From positions 1 to 42,714 of the forward strand of contig CANRAG010000009.1 of assembly GCA_947628515.1 (NCBI GenBank): a DNA stretch of 42,714 bases, in the 5' to 3' direction. Each line of letters opens with the position of its first letter. The first letter of the stretch is position 1. Shown here one piece after another: positions 1-8,211 of the stretch. Source of the stretch: an uncultured Clostridia bacterium. GTDB taxonomy: Bacteria; Bacillota; Clostridia; UBA1381. The notes beneath the pieces were generated by a model, which saw only the letters and a program-made list of their open reading frames with translations, made no database searches and was not told the origin of the DNA. Position numbers and translations under genes: made by a program.

Positions 1-328
1 CGCAAAACCGAGGCTCCGCCTCGCCCGGCTATCTTGCCGGGTACCGGCACATTGGCTCCGGTAATGTTATTCAGCCGCCCGCGCGGGGCGGCGGTATATA
101 TCAGCGCTTGCGCTATTGCTCTCATCATGCGGAATTAGGGCGCCGCGAGAGCGATATAAAACGCCGGCCTCCTTCCGGCGGCGTATGCGGGGATATATAT
201 TTATTATCACACCGGCTGCCGTCATGCAACCTACCTTGGCGGCATAAGTCCGGTACTTATGAGCTAATATCATCCGCGTCCGTTTAGGAACACCGACCGC
301 TGGAGAGAAGCGCATGCGGATGTTATTA
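1..328 (+). ncRNA. Candidate large structured RNA (unclassified, 5' end probably outside the window)
   Basis: This gene-free stretch can be folded by eye into consecutive helices: 9-14/18-23, 24-29/36-41, 42-47/58-63, 74-80/86-92, 103-106/111-114, 114-123/147-156 (10 bp with one G-U), 129-132/143-146, 162-167/175-180, 215-220/238-243 (one G-U), 243-249/255-261 and 265-277/316-328 (12 pairs with one mismatch). The first three hairpins abut with almost no linker. Such density is more than chance hairpins or a single terminator would give, and no T-run follows any of them. The strand is assumed from the downstream gene; the helices would also form on the other strand. It could be a stand-alone RNA or the leader of the secreted-protein gene. 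I could not assign it to a known family. Confidence 0.5.
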
Positions 329-407
329 TATGTAGGGAGAGAAAACGCACTCAAAGCAGCGTACAATGCTTCGAAATAATGAATTTATGAATGGAGGAAA
401 ACAAATA

Positions 408-1997
408 ATGAACTTTAAAAGGTTTATCAGCGGGGTTTCGGCTTTCGCTGTATCAGCCAGCGCGTTTGTCGGCATGGCAATTACAGCTGACGCGGCAGTT
501 ACGGAAGTTGATTTTATAGGTTCTTCAACAAATGCCGAGACATTTGACAGCTATAGCTCAACCCAATGGAGCCCGTCCATAGGCACGACGGAAGGCCACA
601 AGGCTTTTAATATCGCAGATGTCAACGAAAACAAGGTTCTTTCTGTGCAGTCCGGTAATAGGGCAGCGTATTCTGCTACATATACGGCAGATAAAGCGGT
701 TGATAACGGCACAGTGAATTTTAATGCCGTACTTACATTTGCCACCAGTTATGCTCATGACGGCTCGGATATCATATTAAACGACAGCGATGGCAATGCC
801 GTAGCAACAATCAAATTAAAAGCCGGCAGTGGTAACGTATATAATACTGTTGTTGGCGCCACTACAGCAAACGGCACTTCAGGCACAAACTTTAATACTC
901 GTAACAACCATACAATAACAATAGACGCAACCGTTGATCTCGACGCAAACACAGCTTCCGTTAAATTAACAAACGAAAGTGAAGTTACGGAGACATTAGA
1001 TGTAAACATAGATGCTGTGGCCGATATAAAAGGTCTCACAGTGACAACCTGGAACAGCAGATCAAACGACAGTCAGACATCTAATACATACCTTGACAAT
1101 GTAAAATTCTACGCTAACACATTAGCGGATAAAGCTACGGCTTTGACTGTTTCATACCAGATTGCCGACGGGAACGAAGTTGCGACGCAGTTGGTTGATA
1201 TTTCCGACCAAAACCTTACAGCAGGAGATACAGCCGAGGCAATCCCCTACTATGTAGGAGCTTATGTGAATGGTACGGACGGCAAAATATATAAGACCGG
1301 TTTGGACACTTATAACAGAACATATAGCGGCGAGGTTTCCGGAGGAACCTCAACAAAGGTTGTTGAAACCGTAACGCTTTCAGATGCTACACAATATTTG
1401 GAGTATGACGGCACCCCATTCGACGGTGCGTCAAACGGTCAATATGCAGGCGGCATAGCCAGTAGTCAGTCCCCGAAATCGTTCACTGTTGCTGTCGATG
1501 GACTATATGATATTGCAGTGAGCGCCGGGGCTACAAACTACAACAGACCTGTTCAAATTAAAGAAGCAAATGCCTCAGACGGAACTGTGCTGTTTAACAC
1601 TGGTGCCACGACAAACAATCAATTAAATATATATACCGGAACAGGATTAGCGCTTAAAGCCGGAATTACATATTATGTCGTTGGAGGCGCATCACAGGCC
1701 TATGTTGACTATGTTCTTCTTACAAAGAAAGGTGACTTGGCTACAGTAAGTCCGGTAACAAAAACGGGCGATTATTCGGAATATGAGGATGATAAAGTAA
1801 AGGCATTCAAGTTTACCGTTACTCCTAACGATCAGACGGTTACCGCTGTCACAGTGGCTACCGATGGCGATAAAAATGTTACAAAGGATAGTCTTAACTT
1901 AACCGGCGGCGGCAGTGTGATATTCGGTGTTCTTGCGTCAGCTGCTTCACTCGAAGCTATTCCCGATACGTTCACGGCAACTATTACTGTTGAATAA
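408..1997 (+). CDS. Secreted protein of unknown function
   Basis: A 529-residue exported protein. The start at 408 is chosen because GGAGG lies at 393-397 and a classic signal peptide follows directly (Lys/Arg near the N-terminus, hydrophobic core, Ala-Asp-Ala cleavage site near residue 29). An upstream in-frame ATG at 366 lacks a comparable SD. The mature part is rich in Thr, Asn, Ser, Asp and Val with alternating beta-type patterns. Roughly residues 30-240 resemble a jelly-roll (LamG or carbohydrate-binding type) fold, but I see no catalytic motif and no sortase, SLH or membrane anchor. The gene is AT-richer than the housekeeping genes nearby. It is followed after 14 bases by a tiny gene that ends in a terminator, so the two form a unit. 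A role as a surface or carbohydrate-binding protein is only a guess. Confidence 0.75.
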   Translation: MNFKRFISGVSAFAVSASAFVGMAITADAAVTEVDFIGSSTNAETFDSYSSTQWSPSIGTTEGHKAFNIADVNENKVLSVQSGNRAAYSATYTADKAVDNGTVNFNAVLTFATSYAHDGSDIILNDSDGNAVATIKLKAGSGNVYNTVVGATTANGTSGTNFNTRNNHTITIDATVDLDANTASVKLTNESEVTETLDVNIDAVADIKGLTVTTWNSRSNDSQTSNTYLDNVKFYANTLADKATALTVSYQIADGNEVATQLVDISDQNLTAGDTAEAIPYYVGAYVNGTDGKIYKTGLDTYNRTYSGEVSGGTSTKVVETVTLSDATQYLEYDGTPFDGASNGQYAGGIASSQSPKSFTVAVDGLYDIAVSAGATNYNRPVQIKEANASDGTVLFNTGATTNNQLNIYTGTGLALKAGITYYVVGGASQAYVDYVLLTKKGDLATVSPVTKTGDYSEYEDDKVKAFKFTVTPNDQTVTAVTVATDGDKNVTKDSLNLTGGGSVIFGVLASAASLEAIPDTFTATITVE

Positions 1998-2011
1998 GGA
2001 GGTAAATGGAA

Positions 2012-2179
2012 ATGAAAAATTTTGAAACACCTAAAATAAACATTTCAATGTTCACAGTAGAAAATATTGTAACGGACTCCGCCGGTTCTGTAAATGAAAA
2101 CAATCTTGAATCGGCAAAAACGGCTCTAAAAGAATCCGGAGTCGATCTTGAGGAGAATGTATTCACATTCACGTTCTAA
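2012..2179 (+). CDS. 55-residue hypothetical protein coupled to the secreted protein
   Basis: A small ORF with an excellent SD (AAGGAGGT at 1996-2003, overlapping the stop of the previous gene) 8-9 bases before ATG 2012; an in-frame ATG at 2006 is too close to the SD. The product begins MKNFETPKINISMF and ends in Phe-Thr-Phe-Thr-Phe; it is acidic, has no Cys, no signal peptide and no membrane segment. The N-terminal pattern Phe-x-x-Pro-x-Ile followed by Ile-Val-Thr resembles short leader-like proteins common in gut Clostridia and faintly resembles the Y-x-x-P-x-L motif of RiPP leaders that bind an RRE. No RiPP enzyme is in the window, so function is unknown. The terminator just downstream supports it as the last gene of a two-gene transcript. 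Confidence 0.7.
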   Translation: MKNFETPKINISMFTVENIVTDSAGSVNENNLESAKTALKESGVDLEENVFTFTF

Positions 2180-2226
2180 GCATAGATTGGCAAATGATTG
2201 ACAATATAAAGTGAAATACCATAGCG

Positions 2227-2275
2227 ACACTCGACGAAGCACCGTTCTCTCCCTGCATTCGGTCGAGTGTTTTTT
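2227..2275 (+). terminator. Intrinsic terminator after the 55-residue gene
   Basis: A 9-bp stem (2227-2235 with 2262-2270) with a long 26-base loop is followed directly by a run of Ts to 2275. It closes the secreted protein/small protein transcript. Confidence 0.75.
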
Positions 2276-2315
2276 ACATAAATCAATATTGTAATGATTT
2301 TCTCTACGGCATTTA

Positions 2316-2345
2316 AATATGCCGCTCCTTTCGGGGCGGCATATT
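2316..2345 (-). terminator. Hairpin just after the Asp23 gene, probable weak terminator
   Basis: A 10-bp perfect stem (2316-2325 with 2336-2345) lies 3 bases beyond the stop of the minus-strand Asp23 gene. The T-run on the minus strand is short (TTTAAAT), so termination may be inefficient or the hairpin may only protect the 3' end. Confidence 0.55.
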
Positions 2346-2348
2346 CGC

Positions 2349-2834
2349 TTAATCCGATATTTCGTCGACGTCGTCCTCGACAGCTTCTTCCTTATCAAAG
2401 CTTATGCCCTCGATATGGATGTTGACCTTTGAGACATTCAGGCCTGTCATGGACTCAACGTTTGTCTTGACATTTTCCTGAATACTCCACGCCAGTTCGG
2501 GGATTTTTACGCCGTACTCAACAACTATGTAAAGATCCACACTCACGCTGTCCGCGTTCATATCCACCTTTACGCCCTGAGACGCGTTCCTTTTAGCGCC
2601 GAACCGCTTCGCCACGCCCGCCGCGAAGGATGTGTACATGCATGACACGCCCTCTATTTCCGACGCGGCAATCCCGGCAATCGTGGAAACAACGTCCACC
2701 GAAATCTTGATGTTACCGATTGACTCCTCCTGCTCGGTCGGAATTTCCGTTTCTATAGTGGCTTCCTCTTTCTCGGCTGCCTCAACCTCCGGTTCCTCCG
2801 CGACTGCTTCCTCATTTCTGATTTCCTCATCCAT
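2349..2834 (-). CDS. Asp23/Gls24 family envelope stress response protein
   Basis: A 161-residue protein. The N-terminal 45 residues are a very acidic, Glu/Ala-rich tail; the rest carries the Asp23/Gls24 domain, with an Ile-Lys-Ile-Ser-Val-Asp-Val start, an Ala-Ala-x-Glu-Ile-Glu-Gly-Val block and a C-terminal Val-Asn-Ile-His-Ile-Glu-Gly-Ile strand. Family members are soluble or membrane-tethered proteins tied to cell-envelope homeostasis and alkaline shock; the biochemical role is not known. AGGAGG precedes the ATG. It is the last gene of the minus run from wecA, 81 bases after radC, and may be cotranscribed or have its own promoter. A short acidic C-terminal tail follows the domain. Confidence 0.85.
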   Translation of the reverse strand: MDEEIRNEEAVAEEPEVEAAEKEEATIETEIPTEQEESIGNIKISVDVVSTIAGIAASEIEGVSCMYTSFAAGVAKRFGAKRNASQGVKVDMNADSVSVDLYIVVEYGVKIPELAWSIQENVKTNVESMTGLNVSKVNIHIEGISFDKEEAVEDDVDEISD

Positions 2835-2915
2835 TGATAACTTCCTCCTTTTGGATAATATTTAAAATAGTGAATACTATTTAGATTACATATTATTTTC
2901 CTCGCCGAACCGCTT

Positions 2916-3641
2916 CTACTCAAACATCTTCTTTACCGTCATTTTGACGCTGATTATGCGGTTATCGCACCAGACAAAATGGTCTATAAGACTTATCTGA
3001 AACGTGGCAAGAATTTTCTGCGCCTGATCCGTCATGAAAATATCGGCGTCCGAAACATCCACGTATCCGCTCGGATGGTTGTGTACAAGAATTACATTTG
3101 CTGCTGAGCTTTGTGTCGCAACCTTAACCATTTTATCAATCTTAACGCTTGCGAAGCCGGCCTCGCTCCTGTCGGTAAGTCTGGATATGCACTTCACGCG
3201 CATAAACCTGTCCATGCAAATCATCACAATTTCCTCTGTGTCGTTTGAAAACTCAATTGTGCTTACAAACTGCAATACATTGTCACTTGACAGCCGTATG
3301 GGATTTGATTTCAGCCTTTCTTCCTCGTAATAGTCCATAAACGACTTCAGACTGCGTAAAAACAGTATGGTCCTTTCGCCCACGCCGTCAATTTCGCCCT
3401 TCATTCTGAAGTCCTCGGCATTTTTAAATAACTGCACAAAATTTTTACCGCTGTATTCAAGCAGCTTGTGCGCGATCGGGTTTGTGTCCTTTTGCGCGTA
3501 TACGTTGTACAGCATATACTCTAAAATCTCGTACTTTGACCATCCCTTAAATCCGGTTTCATCAAACTTTTCCCGCATCCTTTGCCTATGGTGCTTGTGT
3601 ATATTTTCTGTTTTCATCTCTTGTTTTGCTTTATTTTCCAT
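2916..3641 (-). CDS. radC: RadC family protein (JAB/MPN-type metalloprotease fold)
   Basis: A 241-residue RadC/UPF0758 protein. The N-terminal third is the helical helix-hairpin-helix-like part; the C-terminal part is the MPN domain with the JAMM motif His-Asn-His-Pro-Ser-Gly followed by Ser-x-x-Asp, which binds zinc in this fold. Despite the historical name, a role in DNA repair is not established; the enzymatic substrate is unknown. Its ATG overlaps the stop codon of ychF in a TAATG arrangement, so the two are translationally coupled. It has the usual family length, with a lysine-rich N-terminal extension of about ten residues. Confidence 0.88.
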   Translation of the reverse strand: MENKAKQEMKTENIHKHHRQRMREKFDETGFKGWSKYEILEYMLYNVYAQKDTNPIAHKLLEYSGKNFVQLFKNAEDFRMKGEIDGVGERTILFLRSLKSFMDYYEEERLKSNPIRLSSDNVLQFVSTIEFSNDTEEIVMICMDRFMRVKCISRLTDRSEAGFASVKIDKMVKVATQSSAANVILVHNHPSGYVDVSDADIFMTDQAQKILATFQISLIDHFVWCDNRIISVKMTVKKMFE

Positions 3642-4735
3642 TATACGTTAAATCTGAATAATACTATGTCGCCGTCTTTCATGACGTATTCCTTGCCCTC
3701 GCTTCTTACAAGACCTTTTTCCTTTGCCGCCGCCATCGTGCCGCATGCCATAAGATCATCATAATGCACAACCTCCGCGCGAATAAATCCGCGCTCAAAA
3801 TCCGAATGGATTTTACCTGCCGCCTGCGGAGCCTTTGTGCCCTTCTTTATCGTCCACGCCCTAACCTCCGGTTCTCCGGCGGTGAGATAGCTTATAAGTC
3901 CCAAAAGCGAATAGCTCGCCTTTATGAGCCTGTCGAGGCCGGATTCGGTCATGCCCAAATCCTCTAAGAACATTGCCCGCTCGTCCTCCTCGAACTCCGC
4001 AATCTCCGATTCTATTTTTGCCGATACCGGCATGACCTCCGAGTGCTCGTTCGCCGCGTATTCCATTACCTTCTTCACGAACGGATTGTTTTCTATCCCC
4101 TTCGCAAAATCATCCTCGGCGACATTTGCCGCATAGATAACGGGCTTCATTGTGATAAGGAAAAGCTCCTTCATAAGCGCGAGCTCGTCGTCGGTGTATT
4201 CAAGCGATTTCGCGAGTCTGCCCTCCTCCATAGCGGCCTTTACCCGCTCATAGAGCGCGACCTCTGACGCAAGCGACTTGTCGCCCTTCATCTGCTTTTT
4301 TGTCCTGTCAATCTTTCTGTCGAGCATATCCATATCCGACAGGATAAGCTCAAGATTGATTGTTTCGATATCGCGCACCGGGTCTATTGAGCCGTCCACA
4401 TGGGTTATATTCGTATCCTCGAAGCAGCGCACCACATGAACTATGGCGTCGCACTCGCGGATTGACGCAAGGAACTGGTTCCCCAGACCCTCGCCCTTTG
4501 ACGCGCCCTTAACCAGACCCGCAATATCAACAAACTCGATATACGCGCGCGTTACCTTTTTCGGGTTATACATCTCGGCAAGCTTGTCTATCCTCTCGTC
4601 CGGCACATCGACTATGCCGACATTCGGCTCGATCGTACAGAACGGATAGTTGGCGCTCTCCGCGCCCGCTTGGGTTATAGCGTTAAACAAGGTTGACTTT
4701 CCGACGTTCGGGAGTCCCACTATTCCTAATTTCAT
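3641..4735 (-). CDS. ychF: YchF/OLA1-type redox-regulated ATPase
   Basis: A full-length 364-residue YchF. Visible are the P-loop Gly-Leu-Pro-Asn-Val-Gly-Lys-Ser at residues 7-14, the Asp-x-Ala-Gly-Leu-Val switch II, the coiled-coil insert around 120-200, and the C-terminal TGS domain ending in the usual Gly-Asp-x-x-x-Phe-Arg-Phe. The family binds ATP rather than GTP, associates with ribosomes and affects the stress response. AAAGGAAT precedes the ATG. It lies 18 bases after mnaA and overlaps radC, so it sits in the wecA-mnaA-ychF-radC transcript. Confidence 0.95.
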   Translation of the reverse strand: MKLGIVGLPNVGKSTLFNAITQAGAESANYPFCTIEPNVGIVDVPDERIDKLAEMYNPKKVTRAYIEFVDIAGLVKGASKGEGLGNQFLASIRECDAIVHVVRCFEDTNITHVDGSIDPVRDIETINLELILSDMDMLDRKIDRTKKQMKGDKSLASEVALYERVKAAMEEGRLAKSLEYTDDELALMKELFLITMKPVIYAANVAEDDFAKGIENNPFVKKVMEYAANEHSEVMPVSAKIESEIAEFEEDERAMFLEDLGMTESGLDRLIKASYSLLGLISYLTAGEPEVRAWTIKKGTKAPQAAGKIHSDFERGFIRAEVVHYDDLMACGTMAAAKEKGLVRSEGKEYVMKDGDIVLFRFNV

Positions 4736-4753
4736 TTATGATATTCCTTTCAA

Positions 4754-5899
4754 TTAAAAGTTTTCCGGCTTCTTGTCGGACATGCCGAACTCATAGAGCA
4801 GCGCCTCCGTGATCCTTCTCGACGCTTCGCCGTCGCCGTACGGGTTTGCCGCCTGAGCCATCTTCCTATATGCCGTCTCATCGTCTAAAAGCTCGTTTGC
4901 AAGCCTTATTATAACATCCTTATCGACGCCCGCAATCTTTACCGTACCCGCTTCCACCGCCTCCGGCCGCTCCGTTTCACGTCTTAGGACAAGCACCGGC
5001 TTCGCAAGCGCGGGAGCCTCTTCCTGTATGCCGCCGCTGTCGGTCATTACCATAAAGCTCCTTGAAATGGCATTGTGAAGCTCGTCCGTGTCGAGCGGGT
5101 CTATAAGATGAACGCGCTCCGCGCCGCCCAAAACGCCGTTTACCGTTTCGCGTACCGCGGGGTTGAGGTGTACGGGATATACGACCTCAACGTCGGGATG
5201 CGACGCCGTAACCGCCTTTATCGCGCCGCAAATATCCTCAAGCGGCTTGCCGAGGTTTTCCCGACGATGCGCGGTCACGATAATAACGCGCCTGTTTTCA
5301 TAATCGAGCTGCCGCAGGGTTTGGTTTCTAAACGTATAGTCCTTGCGAACCGTTGTCTTTAACGCGTCAATTACGGTGTTTCCGGTAATATATATCGAGG
5401 TGGGATTGACATTCTCCTTAATAAGATTATCATAGTTTCGCCGCGTCGGCGCGAAATTGAGATTTGCAATCCTGCCGGTAAGCTGTCGGTTCATTTCCTC
5501 CGGGAACGGGCTGTATATATCATATGTCCTTAGTCCTGCCTCGACATGCCCCACCTTAATCTGCATATAGAACGCGGCGAGCGCCGCGACAAAGCTTGTC
5601 GATGTGTCGCCGTGGACAAGTACAATATCGGGCTGCTCCTTTTTAAGCACGTCCTCCATTCCCGCCAGAACCCGCGTGGTTATTCCCGCGAGAGTCTGAC
5701 GGTTCTTCATAATATCCAGATCATAGTCCGGCTTTACGCCGAATATTTCAAGAACCTGATCGAGCATCTGCCTGTGCTGCGCCGTTACGCAGACTACAGG
5801 AATTATGTTTTCATGCTTTTTAAGCTCCAGCACGAGCGGACACATCTTTATAGCCTCCGGCCTTGTGCCGAACACTGTCATAACCTTTAGTTTATTCAT
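4754..5899 (-). CDS. mnaA: UDP-N-acetylglucosamine 2-epimerase (non-hydrolysing)
   Basis: A 381-residue cytoplasmic enzyme (WecB/MnaA family) that interconverts UDP-GlcNAc and UDP-ManNAc for wall polymer synthesis. Family motifs are clear: Gly-Thr-Arg-Pro-Glu-Ala-Ile-Lys-Met at residues 10-18, His-Val-Glu-Ala-Gly-Leu-Arg-Thr mid-protein, and Thr-Asp-Ser-Gly-Gly-Ile-Gln-Glu-Glu near residue 290. The start at 5899 is chosen over a longer frame because GGGGAGG lies just upstream and the protein then begins exactly at the first beta strand. It overlaps the end of wecA by 8 bases, and the pairing fits ManNAc-containing linkage units of teichoic-acid-like or secondary wall polymers. Confidence 0.93.
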   Translation of the reverse strand: MNKLKVMTVFGTRPEAIKMCPLVLELKKHENIIPVVCVTAQHRQMLDQVLEIFGVKPDYDLDIMKNRQTLAGITTRVLAGMEDVLKKEQPDIVLVHGDTSTSFVAALAAFYMQIKVGHVEAGLRTYDIYSPFPEEMNRQLTGRIANLNFAPTRRNYDNLIKENVNPTSIYITGNTVIDALKTTVRKDYTFRNQTLRQLDYENRRVIIVTAHRRENLGKPLEDICGAIKAVTASHPDVEVVYPVHLNPAVRETVNGVLGGAERVHLIDPLDTDELHNAISRSFMVMTDSGGIQEEAPALAKPVLVLRRETERPEAVEAGTVKIAGVDKDVIIRLANELLDDETAYRKMAQAANPYGDGEASRRITEALLYEFGMSDKKPENF

Positions 5900-6992
5900 C
5901 GCTTTCCTCCCCGTCCTCTTTGTCCGGCTCATCCTTCTGCTTAGGCTCGATACTGTGAACAAAGCTGTTCTTGCCGAACATTGTCGCAATCAAGAGGAAT
6001 ATCAACACGCATATCAAGAGCAGCATCGCTCTTAAAAACCTCTGCTCGGCAAGCAAAATCGCGGTTATGCCCAAAACTCCGCTTATCGCGTAAAGAATGA
6101 ATACCGTCTGCTTTTGGGTAAATCCCATATCGTATAACCTGTGATGAAGATGTCCGCGGTCGGCCACCATGGGGCTTTTTCCCGAAACCATGCGCCGTAT
6201 CATTGCAAATAACGCGTCAAACAACGGCAGGCCGAGCATGAGAATAGGCACCGCAAACGAGATTACGGCATAGGACTTGAACATTCCCTGAACCGAGAGC
6301 ACCGCGAGCATAAAGCCGAGGAAGGTTGAACCGGTATCGCCCATGAATATCTTTGCGGGATTGAAATTAAACGGAAGAAATCCGAAGCACGCGCCCATAA
6401 GCGCCAGCCCCATTACCGCTATAGTGTATTCGTGGTACGTTATGGCGATAAACACAAGCGACATAGACATTATCGCCGACACTCCCGCCGCCAGCCCGTC
6501 AAGACCGTCGATGAAGTTTACCGCGTTTGTCATGAATACAATCCATATTACCGTAACAATTGTAGACAGCCAATACGGCAGTATTATAAACGGATCGAGA
6601 CTGAACACGTTCGGATTTGAAAACACCGATATTCGTATATCACCGTAAAATACCACGACCAATGCCGCGACAATCTGAACCAGAAACTTAATCTTCGCCC
6701 CCAGCTCTTTACAGTCGTCTATAAGCCCCAAAATCCCCAGTATCGCAACGCCTATAAGAGTTGCAATCGTATGGTTTGACCATTCGTCGTTAAAGCACAG
6801 AATTGCCACCATAAAGCCGAAAAGCATCGCCAATCCGCCTATTCGCGGCGTGGGGCGCTTATGCACGCGGCGCTTATCCCTGGGGATGTCAACAGCGCCT
6901 ATCTTATACGCAAATCTGCGCACGACGGGCGTGGTGGCGAATGTAAAAATAAATGATATGATAAACGCGAATATCATGCTTGCATATCTCAT
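5892..6992 (-). CDS. wecA: Undecaprenyl-phosphate GlcNAc-1-phosphate transferase (WecA/TagO family)
   Basis: A 366-residue polytopic membrane enzyme with about ten transmembrane segments. It would transfer a HexNAc-1-phosphate from a UDP-sugar to undecaprenyl phosphate, the first step of wall teichoic acid or secondary polymer synthesis. The diagnostic motifs are the Asn-Phe-Ile-Asp-Gly-Leu-Asp-Gly loop, the Phe-Asn-x-x-Pro-Ala-Lys-Ile-Phe-Met-Gly-Asp-Thr-Gly motif and the cytoplasmic His-Leu-His-His box, as in WecA/TagO rather than MraY. The C-terminus is an acidic cytoplasmic tail. GAGGGAG precedes the ATG. Co-expression with the overlapping mnaA supports a wall-polymer role; the polymer could be the ligand for the SLH protein encoded further along, which is inference. 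Confidence 0.9.
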   Translation of the reverse strand: MRYASMIFAFIISFIFTFATTPVVRRFAYKIGAVDIPRDKRRVHKRPTPRIGGLAMLFGFMVAILCFNDEWSNHTIATLIGVAILGILGLIDDCKELGAKIKFLVQIVAALVVVFYGDIRISVFSNPNVFSLDPFIILPYWLSTIVTVIWIVFMTNAVNFIDGLDGLAAGVSAIMSMSLVFIAITYHEYTIAVMGLALMGACFGFLPFNFNPAKIFMGDTGSTFLGFMLAVLSVQGMFKSYAVISFAVPILMLGLPLFDALFAMIRRMVSGKSPMVADRGHLHHRLYDMGFTQKQTVFILYAISGVLGITAILLAEQRFLRAMLLLICVLIFLLIATMFGKNSFVHSIEPKQKDEPDKEDGEESDE

Positions 6993-7159
6993 GTTATCTC
7001 CCTCTCATATGTGTATTTTCGTTACAGTTCACCTATCCGACTAAGTTAAAGTCTGCCAAACACTGTTTGGGTAATTGAGCAGGCATCCGGCATAATACCG
7101 CGCAGTTATCAATTCATAGCTGAATAGTAACGTTTTTTCGGCGGTTTGCCGCCGACGTT

Positions 7160-8197
7160 TTAATCCGTTACGAAACCGACCTTTTTGTACACCTTTTTAA
7201 GCGTGCGGTTCGCAATCCCGCACGCGCGTTCCGCGCCAGTAGTGTAAATATCTTTCAAGTAAGCCTTATCCTTAATGATTTTATCATACTCCGCGCGGAT
7301 AGGCCTTATGCCCTCCACGACAGCCTCGGCGACCGCGCTTTTGAGCGCGCCGTAGCCCTGTCCGGCAAAATCGGCCGCAACCCTTTCGGGTGTGCTGTCG
7401 GTCATAACAGCCATGATGCTTAACAGGTTATTAACGCCCGCCTTAGCGTCGTCGTCGGGACGGTATTCTATTACGCCCTCGCTGTCCGTTACCGCGCTCT
7501 TTATTTTCTTTGCTATTACGCCAAAATCGTCCATCATTGAAATGTAGCCCTTTGGGTTGGAATCCGATTTGGACATTTTCTTTGTCGGCTCTTGCAAACT
7601 CGCAATCTTCGCGCCGGACTTTACGAGCAAGCCCTCCGGGATTGTGAACACGTTTCCGTACAGTGCGTTGAACCGTCCCGCCACGTCGCGGCAGATCTCA
7701 ATATGCTGCATCTGATCCTTTCCCACCGGCACGGCGTCCGCCTGATACAGAAGGATGTCGGCGGCCATCAGCACCGGATATGTGAAAAGTCCGGCGTTTA
7801 TGTTATCGGCATGGCGCGCGCTCTTATCCTTAAACTGCGTCATTCTCTGCAGCTCGCCCATGTATGTGTAGCAATTAAGTATCCACGCAAGCTCCGCGTG
7901 CGCGCTGTTATGTGACTGGATAAAAAGTATGCTCTTTTTCGGGTCTATTCCGCACGCGATATAGAGCGCCATAAGCTCCAGCGTGCGCCTTCTGAGCTCC
8001 GCGGGGGTTTGGCGGACGGTTATTGTATGCATATCCATCATCGCAAACGCGCAGTCGTAATCATCCTGAAGCTTTACCCAGTTTCTTATCGCGCCTATAT
8101 AGTTTCCGAGCGTGATAGTGCCCGACGGCTGCACGCCCGAAAATATTTTCTTTTTCCTTTCAGGCCGCGCCTGAACCTCTTTATTTTCTAATTCCAT
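7160..8197 (-). CDS. trpS: Tryptophanyl-tRNA synthetase
   Basis: A 345-residue class Ic synthetase that charges tRNA-Trp. Signatures are Phe-Ser-Gly-Val-Gln-Pro-Ser-Gly followed by the HIGH-type Gly-Asn-Tyr-Ile-Gly-Ala, and the Lys-Met-Ser-Lys-Ser loop near residue 210. The length is typical of bacterial TrpRS. The gene starts 14 bases after the aminotransferase and is the last of the gltX-glnS-aminotransferase-trpS run. No T-box or tryptophan-specific leader is visible in front of it, so it relies on the operon promoter. Confidence 0.95.
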   Translation of the reverse strand: MELENKEVQARPERKKKIFSGVQPSGTITLGNYIGAIRNWVKLQDDYDCAFAMMDMHTITVRQTPAELRRRTLELMALYIACGIDPKKSILFIQSHNSAHAELAWILNCYTYMGELQRMTQFKDKSARHADNINAGLFTYPVLMAADILLYQADAVPVGKDQMQHIEICRDVAGRFNALYGNVFTIPEGLLVKSGAKIASLQEPTKKMSKSDSNPKGYISMMDDFGVIAKKIKSAVTDSEGVIEYRPDDDAKAGVNNLLSIMAVMTDSTPERVAADFAGQGYGALKSAVAEAVVEGIRPIRAEYDKIIKDKAYLKDIYTTGAERACGIANRTLKKVYKKVGFVTD

Positions 8198-8211
8198 TAC
8201 CTGTCTCCTGA

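Noticed and set aside
1..55. Possible c-di-GMP-I riboswitch 3' half (CGCAAA near the start, GCCGGGTACCG at 36-46).
   Set aside because: The similarity covers only short strings, the 5' half would lie outside the window, the middle part lacks the expected conserved elements, and the stretch folds better as adjacent independent hairpins.
67..366. 99-residue minus-strand frame across the structured left end.
   Set aside because: No SD, no family resemblance, and the stretch has the helix density of an RNA; it is a chance frame.
2012..2179. Lasso-peptide or other RiPP precursor.
   Set aside because: Only the leader-like Phe-x-x-Pro-x-Ile pattern is suggestive; there is no plausible core pattern I can point to and no maturation or transport gene nearby.
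7056..7070. Operator-like inverted repeat (CCAAAC with GTTTGG) upstream of wecA.
   Set aside because: Only 6 bp with a 3-base gap, with no regulator gene or promoter elements to tie it to.
7142..7158. Terminator between trpS and wecA.
   Set aside because: A 6-bp GC hairpin is present but it is followed on the minus strand by As, not Ts.
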